The notes under the pieces are model-generated. The model did not search any database. It was not told the DNA's origin and was given only the letters and a program-made list of their open reading frames with translations. Of a DNA stretch of 64,000 bases, positions 40,974 through 50,917 are shown one piece after another; within the stretch, counting starts at the first letter, position 1; each line of letters opens with the position of its first letter. The stretch lies in NCBI GenBank assembly GCA_002726205.1, contig PBSL01000009.1:1-64000 (forward strand), given 5' to 3'. The position numbers and the translations under genes are program-made. The stretch comes from Planctomycetaceae bacterium (lineage in GTDB: Bacteria; Planctomycetota; Planctomycetia; Planctomycetales; Planctomycetaceae).

Positions 40974-43409
40974 ATGAACAGATGCCGTTGCCTGGTCTTT
41001 TCGGCCGTCTGCCTGATGTGGTCGGCCCTGGTCGTTGCACCGGCCGGTGCCGACGAGCCTGGTGTTGTGCGTGTGGGTCCGACGAAGGTCGTGTTGGATG
41101 GACCCGGCACGGTGCATCGCCTGCAGGTTTCGACCCGATTGCCCCAGGGAACAATCGGTGACCTGAGTCGCGTGGCGGCTTATCGGTCGCTGGCAGCGGG
41201 AGTCGTCGCAGTTTCCTCGACAGGCGTTCTGCGCGGTGTCGGCGATGGGCTGGGAATCGTCGAGGTCAGTGTCGGCAGGCAGGTGGTGAAGGTTGCCGTC
41301 GAGGTTCGTGGAACCCGGGCGCGGCGGACCTACAATTTTGAACGCGACATCGTGCCGCTGCTGAGCCGGTTCGGCTGCAATGCCTCGGGATGTCATGCGA
41401 AGGCCGAAGGGCAGAACGGCTTCAAGCTCTCGGTGTTCGGATTTGAGCCGCTGGCCGACTGGGTGGCGTTGACACGCGAGGCGCGGGGTCGCCGCGTGGT
41501 GCCCACGTTGCCCGCCACCAGCCTGCTGCTGACCAAGGCCTGCGGTGACGTTCCTCACGGGGGAGGAGTCCGCATCCGTCGTGGCTCGGGAGATTATCGG
41601 ATTCTGTTTGACTGGATCTCGCAGGGCAGTCCCTACGGGGAGGCGACGGACCCCAGGGTGGTGTCGATCGACGTCACTCCCGGCGAGAGACAAGTCGACA
41701 TGAAGACGCAGCACCAGTTGCGGGTGGTTGCGACCTTCTCGGATGGCCGCACGGCCGATGTGACCGGACACACCAAGTTCCAGTCGAACAACGAGGGCAT
41801 GGCCCTCGTCGATGAGTTTGGGCTGGTGACGATCGGTGAGGCGATCGGCGAGGCGGCCGTGATGGCCAACTACATGGGGGCCGTCGGAGTTTTCCGGGCG
41901 ATGATTCCCAGCGATCAGCGGATTGTCGACTACCCGAAGTTTCCTGAAACCAATTTCATCGATCGTCTGGTTCACCAGAAGCTCCGGAAACTGCACATTC
42001 TTCCCTCCGGGGGCACCGATGATGCGACGTTTCTTCGTCGCGCCAGCCTCGATGTCATTGGCCGCTTGCCGACGTCGGAAGAGTCGCGGCGATTTCTCAC
42101 CGACAAGTCCGACGACAAGCGGGCGAAGCTGGTGTCGAGCCTGCTGTTGCGTCCCGAGTACGCCGATTTCTGGTCGTTGAAGTGGTCGGACCTGCTGCGG
42201 GTCGATCGGCTGAAGCTCGGTCATGAAACGGCGTACCAGTACTACCGGTGGATTCGCGAGAGTTTCGCGAAGAACACGCCGATCGACGTGTTTGTCCGGC
42301 GGTTGCTGACCGCCAGTGGCCCGGTCCGCGAGAATCCCCAGGCGGTGTTCTACAAGGCGATTGGCAAGCCCGGCGACCGCGGCGCGGTGATTTCCCAGGT
42401 CTTTCTTGGAATGCGGATCGAGTGTGCCCAGTGCCACCACCATCCCTATGATCGCTGGAGCCAGACCGACTACTGGGGCATGCAGGCCTTTTTCACCCAG
42501 GTTGGTTTCAAGCGCGGGCCCCTGGGCGAGAGAATCCATGCCAGTGGCGACCCCCAGACGAAGCATCCTCGTACCGGGAACGCCGTGTTTGCTCACGCCC
42601 TGGAGACGTCGATGCCCGAGGCCAATCCTGCCGGTGATCGTCGCCGGATCCTGGCGGAATGGATGACCCGAAGTGACAACCGGTTTTTTGCCCGTAGTAT
42701 CTGCAATCGCACCTGGGCTCATTTCCTGGGCCGTGGCCTGGTCGAACCGGTCGATGACGTGCGGTTGACCAACCCACCGTCAAATCCCGCCCTGCTCGAT
42801 GCGCTCGCCGAACACCTCGTCGAAAGCCGCTACGACCTGCACACGCTGATCAAGACGATCACGGCTTCGAGGACTTACCAGCGAACGACCGAGTCGATCG
42901 TGTCCAACCAAAAGGATGAGCAGAACTACTCGCGGTTCCTGATGAAACGCGTCGATGCCGAGGTCTTGATGGACGCGATCAGCGACACGACCGGGGTCAG
43001 CGAGAAGTTTCCGGGAACGCCGGCCGGGTACCGGGCCGTGCAACTCTGGGACAGCCAGGTGCCGCATTACCTGCTGAAACTCTTCGGACGCCCCTACCGC
43101 GTGACCGCCTGTGCCTGCGAGCGGGCCGTTGAACCCACCGTCGGCCAGGTCCTGCACGTGATGAACTCACCCGGGATTCACAAGAAGATTGCTCATGCCG
43201 GTGGCCGGATTGCGAAGCTCATCCGCGAAACAACCGATGATGACTATGTGGTGGAAGAACTCTACCTGACCTTCTTCAACCGGTTTCCCGGAAAGAAGGA
43301 ACGGCGGGCGGCGTTGGATCACTTTGGGCGGATCGGGAACCGGCGGCAGTCTGCCGAAGATCTTGCCTGGAGCATGCTCAACTCGCTTGAGTTCCTCTTC
43401 AACCATTGA
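40974..43409 (+). CDS. DUF1549/DUF1553 exported protein with Ig-like domains
   Basis: An 811-residue secreted protein: signal peptide (about 1-25), a beta-rich N-terminal segment, a short cytochrome-like motif CNASGCHAK (near residue 134) and a second bacterial Ig-like (Big2) domain (about 230-315). DUF1549 follows (about 320-530), with the heme-like CAQCHHHPYDRW near 484, then DUF1553 to the end. These families nearly always pair with DUF1501 and are abundant in planctomycetes, where a role in polysaccharide breakdown with redox steps is suspected but unproven. The first motif is CX4CH, not CX2CH, so heme attachment there is uncertain. The ATG at 40974 gives the signal peptide. Confidence 0.88.
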   Translation: MNRCRCLVFSAVCLMWSALVVAPAGADEPGVVRVGPTKVVLDGPGTVHRLQVSTRLPQGTIGDLSRVAAYRSLAAGVVAVSSTGVLRGVGDGLGIVEVSVGRQVVKVAVEVRGTRARRTYNFERDIVPLLSRFGCNASGCHAKAEGQNGFKLSVFGFEPLADWVALTREARGRRVVPTLPATSLLLTKACGDVPHGGGVRIRRGSGDYRILFDWISQGSPYGEATDPRVVSIDVTPGERQVDMKTQHQLRVVATFSDGRTADVTGHTKFQSNNEGMALVDEFGLVTIGEAIGEAAVMANYMGAVGVFRAMIPSDQRIVDYPKFPETNFIDRLVHQKLRKLHILPSGGTDDATFLRRASLDVIGRLPTSEESRRFLTDKSDDKRAKLVSSLLLRPEYADFWSLKWSDLLRVDRLKLGHETAYQYYRWIRESFAKNTPIDVFVRRLLTASGPVRENPQAVFYKAIGKPGDRGAVISQVFLGMRIECAQCHHHPYDRWSQTDYWGMQAFFTQVGFKRGPLGERIHASGDPQTKHPRTGNAVFAHALETSMPEANPAGDRRRILAEWMTRSDNRFFARSICNRTWAHFLGRGLVEPVDDVRLTNPPSNPALLDALAEHLVESRYDLHTLIKTITASRTYQRTTESIVSNQKDEQNYSRFLMKRVDAEVLMDAISDTTGVSEKFPGTPAGYRAVQLWDSQVPHYLLKLFGRPYRVTACACERAVEPTVGQVLHVMNSPGIHKKIAHAGGRIAKLIRETTDDDYVVEELYLTFFNRFPGKKERRAALDHFGRIGNRRQSAEDLAWSMLNSLEFLFNH

Positions 43410-43461
43410 CCAGACCTTCGTCTTGTGTGGACCAAACACGTTCGGAGCGCGTAGCCCCGGC

Positions 43462-43470
43462 TGGTATACT
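43462..43470 (+). promoter_or_regulatory. Extended -10-like element before a DUF1501 gene
   Basis: TGGTATACT at 43462-43470 matches an extended -10 box (TG, one base, TATACT). It lies in the 94-base gap between the DUF1549 and DUF1501 genes. No good -35 box is seen at the right distance, so this is a weak internal promoter candidate. Confidence 0.3.
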
Positions 43471-43503
43471 CGATCGGTTACCCCGAGTTCGAGAGGAGTG
43501 ATA

Positions 43504-44853
43504 ATGAGCGGCCAGGACAATTTCAACCATGGGCGATTCTGTGACGGCCTGAGCCGCCGCGACATGCTGACCGCCGGTGGCGCCAGCCTCTTCGGCACCA
43601 CGTTCTCGCTCTCCTCGATCCTCGAGGGGCAAGCCCGGGCCGCCAAGCCCAACAGCGAAAATTCTCTGATCATCCTGTTCCTGGCCGGGGGATTGAGCAC
43701 GATCGATACCTGGGACATGAAGCCCGACGCCCCCAAGGAGTTTCGTGGCACGTTTGATCCCATCGCCACGAGTGTCCCGGGCGTGCAGCTTTGCGAGCAC
43801 CTGCCCCGGCTGGCCAAGCAGATGGACAAGTTCGCCGTGGTCCGTTCCTTTGGCCATCGCAACTCCGGCCACGGTCCTGCCGATCACTATATCCTGACCG
43901 GCTACCATCCGGCCGCTGGTTTCAACGCGGGCCTGAAGCCCAACAACCAGCGTCCGGCGCACGGGTCGATCATTGCTCGCGAACTGGGCGCCCGCGGAAG
44001 CGTTCCCCCGTACGTGTGTGTTCCGAGCATGCACAACAGCGGCGGATCCAGTTACCTCGGGTCCAGTGCCGCGCCGTTTGTCGTCGAGTCCGATCCGGCG
44101 TTGCCGAATTTTGCCGTGCCCGATCTTGCCCCGCCGGTCGCGATCGATGCCGCCCGTTTCGGCTCGCGTCGCGACTTGCTCAGCACCGTCGATCGTTTTC
44201 AGAAGCGTGGGGAGGCAAAATTCAACAGCCAGGTTCGCACCGTCAGCAGTTTTCAGCAGAAGGCGTTTGAGCTGATGACCTCGCCTGCCACCAAGAAGGC
44301 CTTCGATATCCACAGCGAGTCCGACAAGGTTCGCGACCGGTACGGCCGCAACACGCTCGGCCAAAGCTGCCTGATGGCCCGTCGGCTGGTTGCTTCCGGC
44401 GTTCGCTGCGTGCTGATCAACCACGCCAACTGGGACACTCACTACAACAACTTCCACGTCCTCAAGAACGACCTGCTGCACCTGCTCGACGGAGGAATGT
44501 CGACCCTGCTCGAGGATCTTTACGACCGGGGCATGCTCGAAAAGACCATGGTGCTGGTGACCGGCGAGTTTGGCCGGACGCCCCGTATCAACAAGTTGGC
44601 CGGTCGAGATCACTGGGGTCCCAGTACGGCGATCGCCATGGCCGGCGGCGGCATCAAGGGGGGAACGATTGTTGGAGCGTCGAACGCCCGGGCCGAGAAA
44701 CCGGCAACGAAGCCCTACCGGCCAGCCGACCTGGCGGCGACGATTTATCACAGCCTGGGGGTCAACCCCGGGAAGATCTTCATCAGCGGCGACGGACGAC
44801 CGTTCCCGATCGTTCCGCACGGAGGTGAAGTGATCGAGGAGCTGTTTGCGTGA
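43504..44853 (+). CDS. DUF1501 protein with Tat-type signal (cassette 1)
   Basis: A 449-residue exported protein. The N-terminal LSRRDMLTAGGASLFG has the twin-arginine pattern, so it is probably folded before export. The alkaline-phosphatase/sulfatase-like fold is suggested by LFLAGGLSTIDTWDMKPDAP, the His/Asp-rich GHGPADHYILTGYHP and the C-terminal TGEFGRTPRINKLAGRDHWG. These correspond to metal-ligand regions of sulfatase-like enzymes. Function is not established for the family. It follows its DUF1549/1553 partner and overlaps the next gene by ATGA. The ATG at 43504 was chosen because it puts the Tat motif at the N-terminus. Confidence 0.88.
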   Translation: MSGQDNFNHGRFCDGLSRRDMLTAGGASLFGTTFSLSSILEGQARAAKPNSENSLIILFLAGGLSTIDTWDMKPDAPKEFRGTFDPIATSVPGVQLCEHLPRLAKQMDKFAVVRSFGHRNSGHGPADHYILTGYHPAAGFNAGLKPNNQRPAHGSIIARELGARGSVPPYVCVPSMHNSGGSSYLGSSAAPFVVESDPALPNFAVPDLAPPVAIDAARFGSRRDLLSTVDRFQKRGEAKFNSQVRTVSSFQQKAFELMTSPATKKAFDIHSESDKVRDRYGRNTLGQSCLMARRLVASGVRCVLINHANWDTHYNNFHVLKNDLLHLLDGGMSTLLEDLYDRGMLEKTMVLVTGEFGRTPRINKLAGRDHWGPSTAIAMAGGGIKGGTIVGASNARAEKPATKPYRPADLAATIYHSLGVNPGKIFISGDGRPFPIVPHGGEVIEELFA

Positions 44854-47207
44854 TGAGTAGGATCGCCACCCTGGCGGCGATCGGCACGCTGGCGATCACC
44901 GCTTCCAGCCTCGCCTCGCCTCCCAGTACCAGCTACATCTTTCCCAGCGGAGCCCGTCGCGGGACCACGGTCAAGGTGATCGTTGGAGGTCATTACCTTC
45001 ACGAGTCCTGCCCGTTTGAACTTGTCGGACCCGGCGTCACTGGCTCCGGCAAGCTGGTCAGGGCCGAGCGGACGGTCTACTTCGAGGGTCCCCGGATCCC
45101 GATGCCGGCGTCGCAGGCGGGCGAGTCGTACCCGAAGGACCAACTCGGATCGATCACCGTGGCCGAAGATGCCCGGCTGGGACATCGCTATTACCACGTC
45201 TCGACGTCCCAGGGAGTGGCCGCTGGTCGGATTTTTGTTGTTGGACACCTGCCGGAGATCGTCGAACAGGAAATTGACGGCCGCCCGATTCCGACGGCGG
45301 TCACCTTGCCGGTGACGATCAACGGACGGATTTTTCCCCGGGAAGATGTCGATGTTTGGACGTTTGTCGGGAAGAAGGGCCAGAGCTACATTTGCGCGGT
45401 CAACGCGTCACGGATCGGGTCGCCACTGGATTCCCGCCTGGAAGTTGTGGGACCCGACCGACGACGAATCGCCGAAAGCACCGATGATTTCGGCAGCGAT
45501 TCGTTCCTGCGGTTCACGGCTCCCGCTGATGGGACCTACCAGGTTCGGATCCACGACATCAAGTTCGGTGGCCTGCAGCACTACGTCTATCGTCTGACGA
45601 TCAGTGATGGCCCCTGGGTGCGGCAGACCTATCCACTGGGTGTCCAGCGAGGGGCAACAACCGCGGTGCGGTTGATCGGACAGCGGGTTCCGGCCAAGGC
45701 CGTGCCGATCGAGGTCGCGGCCGGGGCCGCGGCGACCATCGGCCGCACGCTCAATCTCGACAGCGGCCGGACCAACATCTTTTCGGTCGCCGTCAGCGAT
45801 CACGGCAATGTGCTCGAAGTACCGGGGAACGACACCCCCCAGGCCGCCCAGGCGGTCAGTCTGCCGATCGTCGTCAATGGACGGATCGAGTCCGTCGGTG
45901 ACCGGGATCACTGGTCGTTCGAGGCGAAGAAGGACGCGGTCTACGTGATGGATCTCCACGCCGCCCGGCTGCGGTCACCCCTGGATGCTACCGTCACGAT
46001 TCTCAACGCAGACGGCAAGAAGGTCTCTGGTGGCGACGACTCGAAGAGTTCCACCGACCCGACGTTCAACTTCAAGGTGCCCGCCGATGGGCGATACACG
46101 GTTGTCGTTTCCGAACAACTGGCCGGCCGCGGGGGCGAGGATTTCCTTTACCGGCTGGAGATCGCCCCGCCGGTCACCGGCAAGCCGGGATTTCAGCTGA
46201 AGCTGACCGGCGACAGCCTCGCGATCACCCGCGGTGCCGAGTCGAAGTACAAGGTCAATGTCGAACGTCGTGGCGGGTTCAACGAGGAGATTGCCCTGTC
46301 GCTGGAGAATCTTCCGGCCGGAGTGACCGTGACCGGTGGCAAGATCCCCAAGGGGAAAAACGTTGTCGAGTTGAAGCTGAAGGCAACCGGGGATGCCAAG
46401 GTGGTCGCGCAGCGTGTCCGGGTCATCGGCAAGGCGAAAATTGGTGAAACCGAAACGAAATCGACGGCCGTTCTTGTGCCGGCGACGGTTCATGATTTCC
46501 CACGGGACTCGCTGCTGACGGTGATCGCCGTGCCGACGCCGTTCAAGTTCAAGGGGATCTTCGAGAGTCGCTTTGGTCAGCAGGGATCGACGTTCTACCG
46601 CCACTACTCGATCATTCGCAATGGGTTCAAGGGCCCCTTCGTCGCCACGACGGCCGACATCCAGGGCCGGCACCTCCAGGGCGTGACCGCCGATCCGATG
46701 GTCGTGCCGGCGGGTGTTGACGAGTTCGATTTCCGGATCAAGTTGCCGCCATGGCTGGAGGTTGGCCGGACCAGTCGGACGGAGATGCTGCTGATCGGTG
46801 TCGTCACCGACAAGGATGGAACCAGGCACAAGGTCTCCTTCACGTCGAATGATCAGAGCGACCAGACCGTCGTGCTGGCCACCTCGGGAGTTGTCGGTGT
46901 CGATACGTCGGTCAGTTCGATCGTCGCCGGGCCTGGCAAGGTGGTGGAAATGCCGTTTGCAGTTTCCCGCGGCAGCGGAGCCGATGGAGAGGCGCTGGTC
47001 GAGTTGATCGTGCCCATCCATATCCGGGGCGTGTCGGCGACACCGGTGAAGCTGGCGGCCGGGAAGACCTCCGGCATTCTGAAGATCCGTTTTGCCGGAA
47101 AGGGAGCCGGACCGTTCAACCAGCCTTTGCTGATCCGAGCACGGATTCCCGATTCTCGCGGCCATGACCTCGTCGGCGAAACCGGGATCGAGGTGGTTGC
47201 CGAGTGA
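44850..47207 (+). CDS. Exported beta-sandwich protein with PPC domains
   Basis: A 785-residue secreted protein with signal peptide (about 1-23). The start motif SYIFPSGARRGTTVKVIVGG is common to planctomycete proteins encoded beside DUF1501 genes. At least two bacterial pre-peptidase C-terminal (PPC) type domains are visible: DVWTFVGKKGQSYICAVNASRIGSPLDSRLEVVGPDRR-type segments near 165 and DHWSFEAKKDAVYVMDLHAA near 352. The C-terminal half consists of further Ig-like beta-domains. There is no catalytic motif, so a binding or scaffolding role is inferred. It is translationally coupled to the DUF1501 gene. Confidence 0.8.
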   Translation: MMSRIATLAAIGTLAITASSLASPPSTSYIFPSGARRGTTVKVIVGGHYLHESCPFELVGPGVTGSGKLVRAERTVYFEGPRIPMPASQAGESYPKDQLGSITVAEDARLGHRYYHVSTSQGVAAGRIFVVGHLPEIVEQEIDGRPIPTAVTLPVTINGRIFPREDVDVWTFVGKKGQSYICAVNASRIGSPLDSRLEVVGPDRRRIAESTDDFGSDSFLRFTAPADGTYQVRIHDIKFGGLQHYVYRLTISDGPWVRQTYPLGVQRGATTAVRLIGQRVPAKAVPIEVAAGAAATIGRTLNLDSGRTNIFSVAVSDHGNVLEVPGNDTPQAAQAVSLPIVVNGRIESVGDRDHWSFEAKKDAVYVMDLHAARLRSPLDATVTILNADGKKVSGGDDSKSSTDPTFNFKVPADGRYTVVVSEQLAGRGGEDFLYRLEIAPPVTGKPGFQLKLTGDSLAITRGAESKYKVNVERRGGFNEEIALSLENLPAGVTVTGGKIPKGKNVVELKLKATGDAKVVAQRVRVIGKAKIGETETKSTAVLVPATVHDFPRDSLLTVIAVPTPFKFKGIFESRFGQQGSTFYRHYSIIRNGFKGPFVATTADIQGRHLQGVTADPMVVPAGVDEFDFRIKLPPWLEVGRTSRTEMLLIGVVTDKDGTRHKVSFTSNDQSDQTVVLATSGVVGVDTSVSSIVAGPGKVVEMPFAVSRGSGADGEALVELIVPIHIRGVSATPVKLAAGKTSGILKIRFAGKGAGPFNQPLLIRARIPDSRGHDLVGETGIEVVAE

Positions 47208-47225
47208 CCGTGGTCGCTGGCTCCC

Positions 47226-48020
47226 TCACCGCAATTCAATTTCCCGCGGTGTGGGCAAGTCGTGGATGTCGGTGATGTTGAAGACTTCCAGGAAACGTGG
47301 TGTGGTGCGGTAGGTGATGTCGCGTCGGGGGTTGTTGCCCCGCTCGATCTGGATCAGCCGCCGTCTCAGCAACTGTCGCAGCATTCCGCTGACGTTGTTG
47401 AGACCGTGTGCTTCGATTTCCTGCCGCGAGGCGGGCTGCTCGTAGGCGACGATGGCGAGCACCTCGAGCTGTTCCTGGGATAGTCGGACTTCCTTGGGAC
47501 CGAGGCCAAAGACGCGGTCCCTGACGGGATCGAATTCTTCGCGCAACTGCAACCGGTAGCCTCCCTCTTCCAACCGGATCTCGTAGGGCCGCTCCTCCCG
47601 GTTGTAGAGCTCGTTGAGTTTCTCGATCTCTTCCTCGACCAGGGTCTTGTCGGCATCCGGTCCGATCAGCGTGCCCAGTTTCTTGGCCGTCAGCGGCTGG
47701 CCTCCGACAAACAACGCCGCTTCGATCACCTGGCCCGAGGTCACCCGGAGCTGTTCGGGTTCCTCCTCGACTGCGGCTTGAGGTTCTTCCTGGTCGTCCT
47801 GGTCGGGACCGGGCCAATCGGTCGGTTCGATCCCCGGACCGATTTCTTCCTCGACCGCCTCGTTGGCCTCGAGGGCCTGCCGGTAGGCGGATTCCAGGTC
47901 CTGGTCGAACCAATCCCCGTTGCCGGCCTCGACCGTTGCAGGATCGCGGTGTTGCGGCCCGCTGTGGTTGTCGGGTTCCGGGTGAGCCGGATCGATTCGG
48001 AAGTCACTTTCGTCGGGCAT
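47226..48020 (-). CDS. scpB: Segregation and condensation protein B (ScpB)
   Basis: Subunit of the SMC-ScpAB chromosome condensation complex; cytosolic, 264 residues. An acidic, probably disordered N-terminal extension (about 1-90) precedes the two winged-helix domains, with VIEAALFVGGQPLTAKKLG at the start and LEVLAIVAYEQPASRQEIE in the second. The family signature of alternating winged-helix turns ends near the Arg-rich C-terminus. scpA is not adjacent. It is convergent with the PPC-domain gene. Confidence 0.93.
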   Translation of the reverse strand: MPDESDFRIDPAHPEPDNHSGPQHRDPATVEAGNGDWFDQDLESAYRQALEANEAVEEEIGPGIEPTDWPGPDQDDQEEPQAAVEEEPEQLRVTSGQVIEAALFVGGQPLTAKKLGTLIGPDADKTLVEEEIEKLNELYNREERPYEIRLEEGGYRLQLREEFDPVRDRVFGLGPKEVRLSQEQLEVLAIVAYEQPASRQEIEAHGLNNVSGMLRQLLRRRLIQIERGNNPRRDITYRTTPRFLEVFNITDIHDLPTPREIELR

Positions 48021-48201
48021 CGGGCCGTCCGTGGCGGTGCGGTGCGGTGCCGGGACCGCGGTGGGCCGGAAGTATATGGCTGAATTCCGGAAGCGGGCAA
48101 GAGGAGTGAACGCCAGAGAACTCGCACCAACCCGCCGCGATTTGATACGATCACTCCAGCGAACCTGATTCTTGAACGAGTTTTTTCAGATGGTGAGACC
48201 A

Positions 48202-49506
48202 ATGAAACGGACGGTTGCCGGCCTGGGCCTGTTGTTGACTGGCGTGATGTTGATGCCGACGGCATCGGCGGAGAACTGGCCGGGTTGGCGAGGGCCGCGT
48301 GGTGACGGTACCAGTGTCAGCACGAAGGTGCCGATTTCCTGGGACGCGACCACCGGCAAGAACCTGTTGTGGAAAACCCCGCTGAAGGCCAAGGGCCACG
48401 CGTCGCCGATCGTGCATGGAAACCGGGTTTATGTCGTCGGCTGTCTCAAGGCCAGCCAGGAGCGGGCGCTGGTTTGCCTGGACGCGCACTCGGGCAGGAT
48501 TCTCTGGTCGAGGATCGTTGTGACCTCGGCCCTGGAAACCAAGCACCGGCTCAACAGTTTTGCCTCGGGAACACCGGTGACCGACGGCAAGGTCGTCTAC
48601 GCGACGTTTCTCGAGGTCGGCAGCAAGAAGGTCCCCGCACCCAACGTCGGCAACAAGCGACTGATCACGCCGGGGAAGATGGTCGTCGCGGCCTACGATA
48701 CGGCCGGGAAGCAGTTGTGGCTGACCAGGCCGGGCGAGTTCGTCAGCGCCCACGGTTATTGCAGCAGCCCGGTGATTTATGAGGACCTGCTGATCGTTAA
48801 CGGGGATCACGACGGCAAGAGCTACATCGTGGCGCTGGACCGCAAGAGTGGCAAGACCGTCTGGAAGGTTGATCGCAAGTACGGGATCCGCAGCTACGTC
48901 ACGCCGTTGATCCGCAAGATTGACGGCCGGACGCAGATGGTGGTTTCCGGCAGCCAGCACATCTCGAGCCTGGACCCTCGAACGGGCAAGCAGCACTGGA
49001 TCATCGAAGGTCCGACCGAGCAGTTCGTGGCGTCGATGGTCTACAACGGCAACCTGTTCTTCATGGCCTGTGGTTTTCCGACGTATCACGTGATGGGGAT
49101 CAACCCACGGGGCAGCGGTGATGTCACCAAGACGCACGTGGCCTGGCACGCCCGCGGCGCCAAGTGCTATGTCCCCTCGCCGGTGCTAGTCGGCAAGTAT
49201 CTCTTCGTGGCCGATGACCGCGGCACGGGCAACTGCTTTGACGCCAAGACCGGCAAGCGGCTGTGGCAGGACCGGATGGGGCGACACTACAGCGGATCGC
49301 TGGTGACGGCCCGTGGCCTGGCCTACTTCATCGCCGATGACGGGATCACCAAGGTGGTCAAGCCCGGCCCCCGACTCGACGTGGTGTCGGAGAACAAGCT
49401 CGGCGAGTTCACGTACTCCTCGCCGGCGATTGCCCACGATCGGCTCTACATCCGTGGCGAGAAGAGCCTGTTCTGCATCGGGAGCGAAACGGCGGCTGGT
49501 CGGTGA
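48202..49506 (+). CDS. Exported PQQ-like beta-propeller protein
   Basis: A secreted protein of 434 residues: signal peptide (about 1-22), then ENWPGWRGPRGDGTS, the standard opening of planctomycete PQQ-like propellers. Tryptophan-docking repeats follow, such as ALVCLDAHSGRILWS, VVAAYDTAGKQLWL, IVALDRKSGKTVWKV and NCFDAKTGKRLW. It resembles BamB and quinoprotein dehydrogenase blades but shows no dehydrogenase active-site motif, so it may be a binding or scaffold protein. In-frame starts also exist at 48172 and 48190; 48202 gives the normal signal-peptide N-terminus. Confidence 0.85.
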   Translation: MKRTVAGLGLLLTGVMLMPTASAENWPGWRGPRGDGTSVSTKVPISWDATTGKNLLWKTPLKAKGHASPIVHGNRVYVVGCLKASQERALVCLDAHSGRILWSRIVVTSALETKHRLNSFASGTPVTDGKVVYATFLEVGSKKVPAPNVGNKRLITPGKMVVAAYDTAGKQLWLTRPGEFVSAHGYCSSPVIYEDLLIVNGDHDGKSYIVALDRKSGKTVWKVDRKYGIRSYVTPLIRKIDGRTQMVVSGSQHISSLDPRTGKQHWIIEGPTEQFVASMVYNGNLFFMACGFPTYHVMGINPRGSGDVTKTHVAWHARGAKCYVPSPVLVGKYLFVADDRGTGNCFDAKTGKRLWQDRMGRHYSGSLVTARGLAYFIADDGITKVVKPGPRLDVVSENKLGEFTYSSPAIAHDRLYIRGEKSLFCIGSETAAGR

Positions 49507-49629
49507 ACTCGCGATGGCTGCTGGTCGTGATTTCCGGCTGACCAACGTGTCGGGGCGGGTGGTTGACGAGATCCTCGCCTGACCCGTGCCTCAAACCGGA
49601 GTCGTTCGTTCACAGGCCGGAGGCCACTG

Positions 49630-50910
49630 ATGATGGACCTGGTTCAGCGATTGTGCCAGTCGCTCCCGGCTCGCTTTGGGAGGGTCGGCGCGTGGCTGTT
49701 GCTCCCGCTGGCCGTACTGGGGACCGTCGTTGTTGTCGAGTGCGGACGGATCCCGTCACTGCTCTCGGCAACCCGGTTGCCAACGCCGATCCACTTCGAC
49801 CAGGGACTGACCGCCTTCGACCCCGAAGACGTGAAGCCGTGGACCAACGTCAAGTGCGGGAAATGCCACGCGAGAGAATTCAAGGACTGGAGAAGCAGTC
49901 AGCATGCGGCGGCAGGAACGAATGAAAACTTCAAGGTCGAGTACTTGTACACCGGAGGTGATGGGCGGGCCCAGCAGTGCATGAACTGCCATGCACCGAT
50001 CAATCCCTACGGGCACTTGCTGCCCACGCAGGAAGCGGAAGGAATTGAACAGGTCTTCAAGGACCCTCCCTCGTGGTTGGCCGACGGTGTCGACTGCCTG
50101 TCGTGCCATCTGCGCGACGGCAAGGTGCTGGGCGTTCATGTCACTTCGCAGGGACTCGCGGCGCATCCCATGCGGAAGACCCCCGAGTTGTCGACCGCAG
50201 CATTTTGTGCCGGGTGTCACCAGTTTGGGTTCAAGACGGCCAACCTGCCTGACAACTACCACGGTCAATTGCAGCAGGCGAGCCTGGCGGAGTTCCTGGA
50301 CTATCGGAAAGCCGGTGGCGCCGAACAGAGTTGCCACGATTGCCACCTGAACGACCACCGCATGGAGGGTGGTTATACCGACAGTGTCCTGAAGACCGCG
50401 CTGGAGCTGGAACTTGGAGCGGTCTGGCAGCCCGGGTCGCGGCAACTCGAGATCGTCGTGACGCTCACAACTCAAAATGTCGGCCATCGGGTTCCGGGTG
50501 GGGAGTTGTTTCGTTTCCTGACGCTCGACACACAGGTCACCGATGCCCGGGGTCGCCCGTTGCTGCCACGGACCCCGTCCGGTTCTGGCGAGGAGCTTGC
50601 GGGGCCGGAGGCGAGTTCGCGTTGGCCGAAGCGCGAGACGATGAGGCGTCGGATCGGAGAATACGAACACGGCATGAAATCCAAGGCCCAACCGATTCCC
50701 GATACCCGGTTGTTGCCCGACTCGCGTCGTCGGTTTGTCTACCACGTCCAGATTGCTGATCCGGATGTGGTCGTGCCGGTCCGCGTTCGCAGCGAGTTGT
50801 GGTACCACCTGTTGGACCGGGAGAAGGCCCGGGAAATCGGACACGCCGGTGATTTTCCTCTGAAACGACTCTTGCTCACACGGACCGTTTCGCCTGACAT
50901 TTCACCGTGA
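49630..50910 (+). CDS. Pentaheme c-type cytochrome (cytochrome c554-like)
   Basis: A 426-residue membrane-anchored electron carrier. An N-terminal hydrophobic segment (about 20-37) is followed by five CxxCH heme-binding motifs: CGKCH (76-80), CMNCH (117-121), CLSCH (156-160), CAGCH (193-197) and CHDCH (235-239). Several unpaired His residues could be distal heme ligands. The C-terminal 170 residues (about 255-420) have no heme and look beta-rich. The layout matches cytochrome c554/multiheme reductase-like proteins, but the redox partner is unknown. The YfhO-like gene starts seven bases after the stop. Confidence 0.9.
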   Translation: MMDLVQRLCQSLPARFGRVGAWLLLPLAVLGTVVVVECGRIPSLLSATRLPTPIHFDQGLTAFDPEDVKPWTNVKCGKCHAREFKDWRSSQHAAAGTNENFKVEYLYTGGDGRAQQCMNCHAPINPYGHLLPTQEAEGIEQVFKDPPSWLADGVDCLSCHLRDGKVLGVHVTSQGLAAHPMRKTPELSTAAFCAGCHQFGFKTANLPDNYHGQLQQASLAEFLDYRKAGGAEQSCHDCHLNDHRMEGGYTDSVLKTALELELGAVWQPGSRQLEIVVTLTTQNVGHRVPGGELFRFLTLDTQVTDARGRPLLPRTPSGSGEELAGPEASSRWPKRETMRRRIGEYEHGMKSKAQPIPDTRLLPDSRRRFVYHVQIADPDVVVPVRVRSELWYHLLDREKAREIGHAGDFPLKRLLLTRTVSPDISP

Positions 50911-50917
50911 TCACCGT

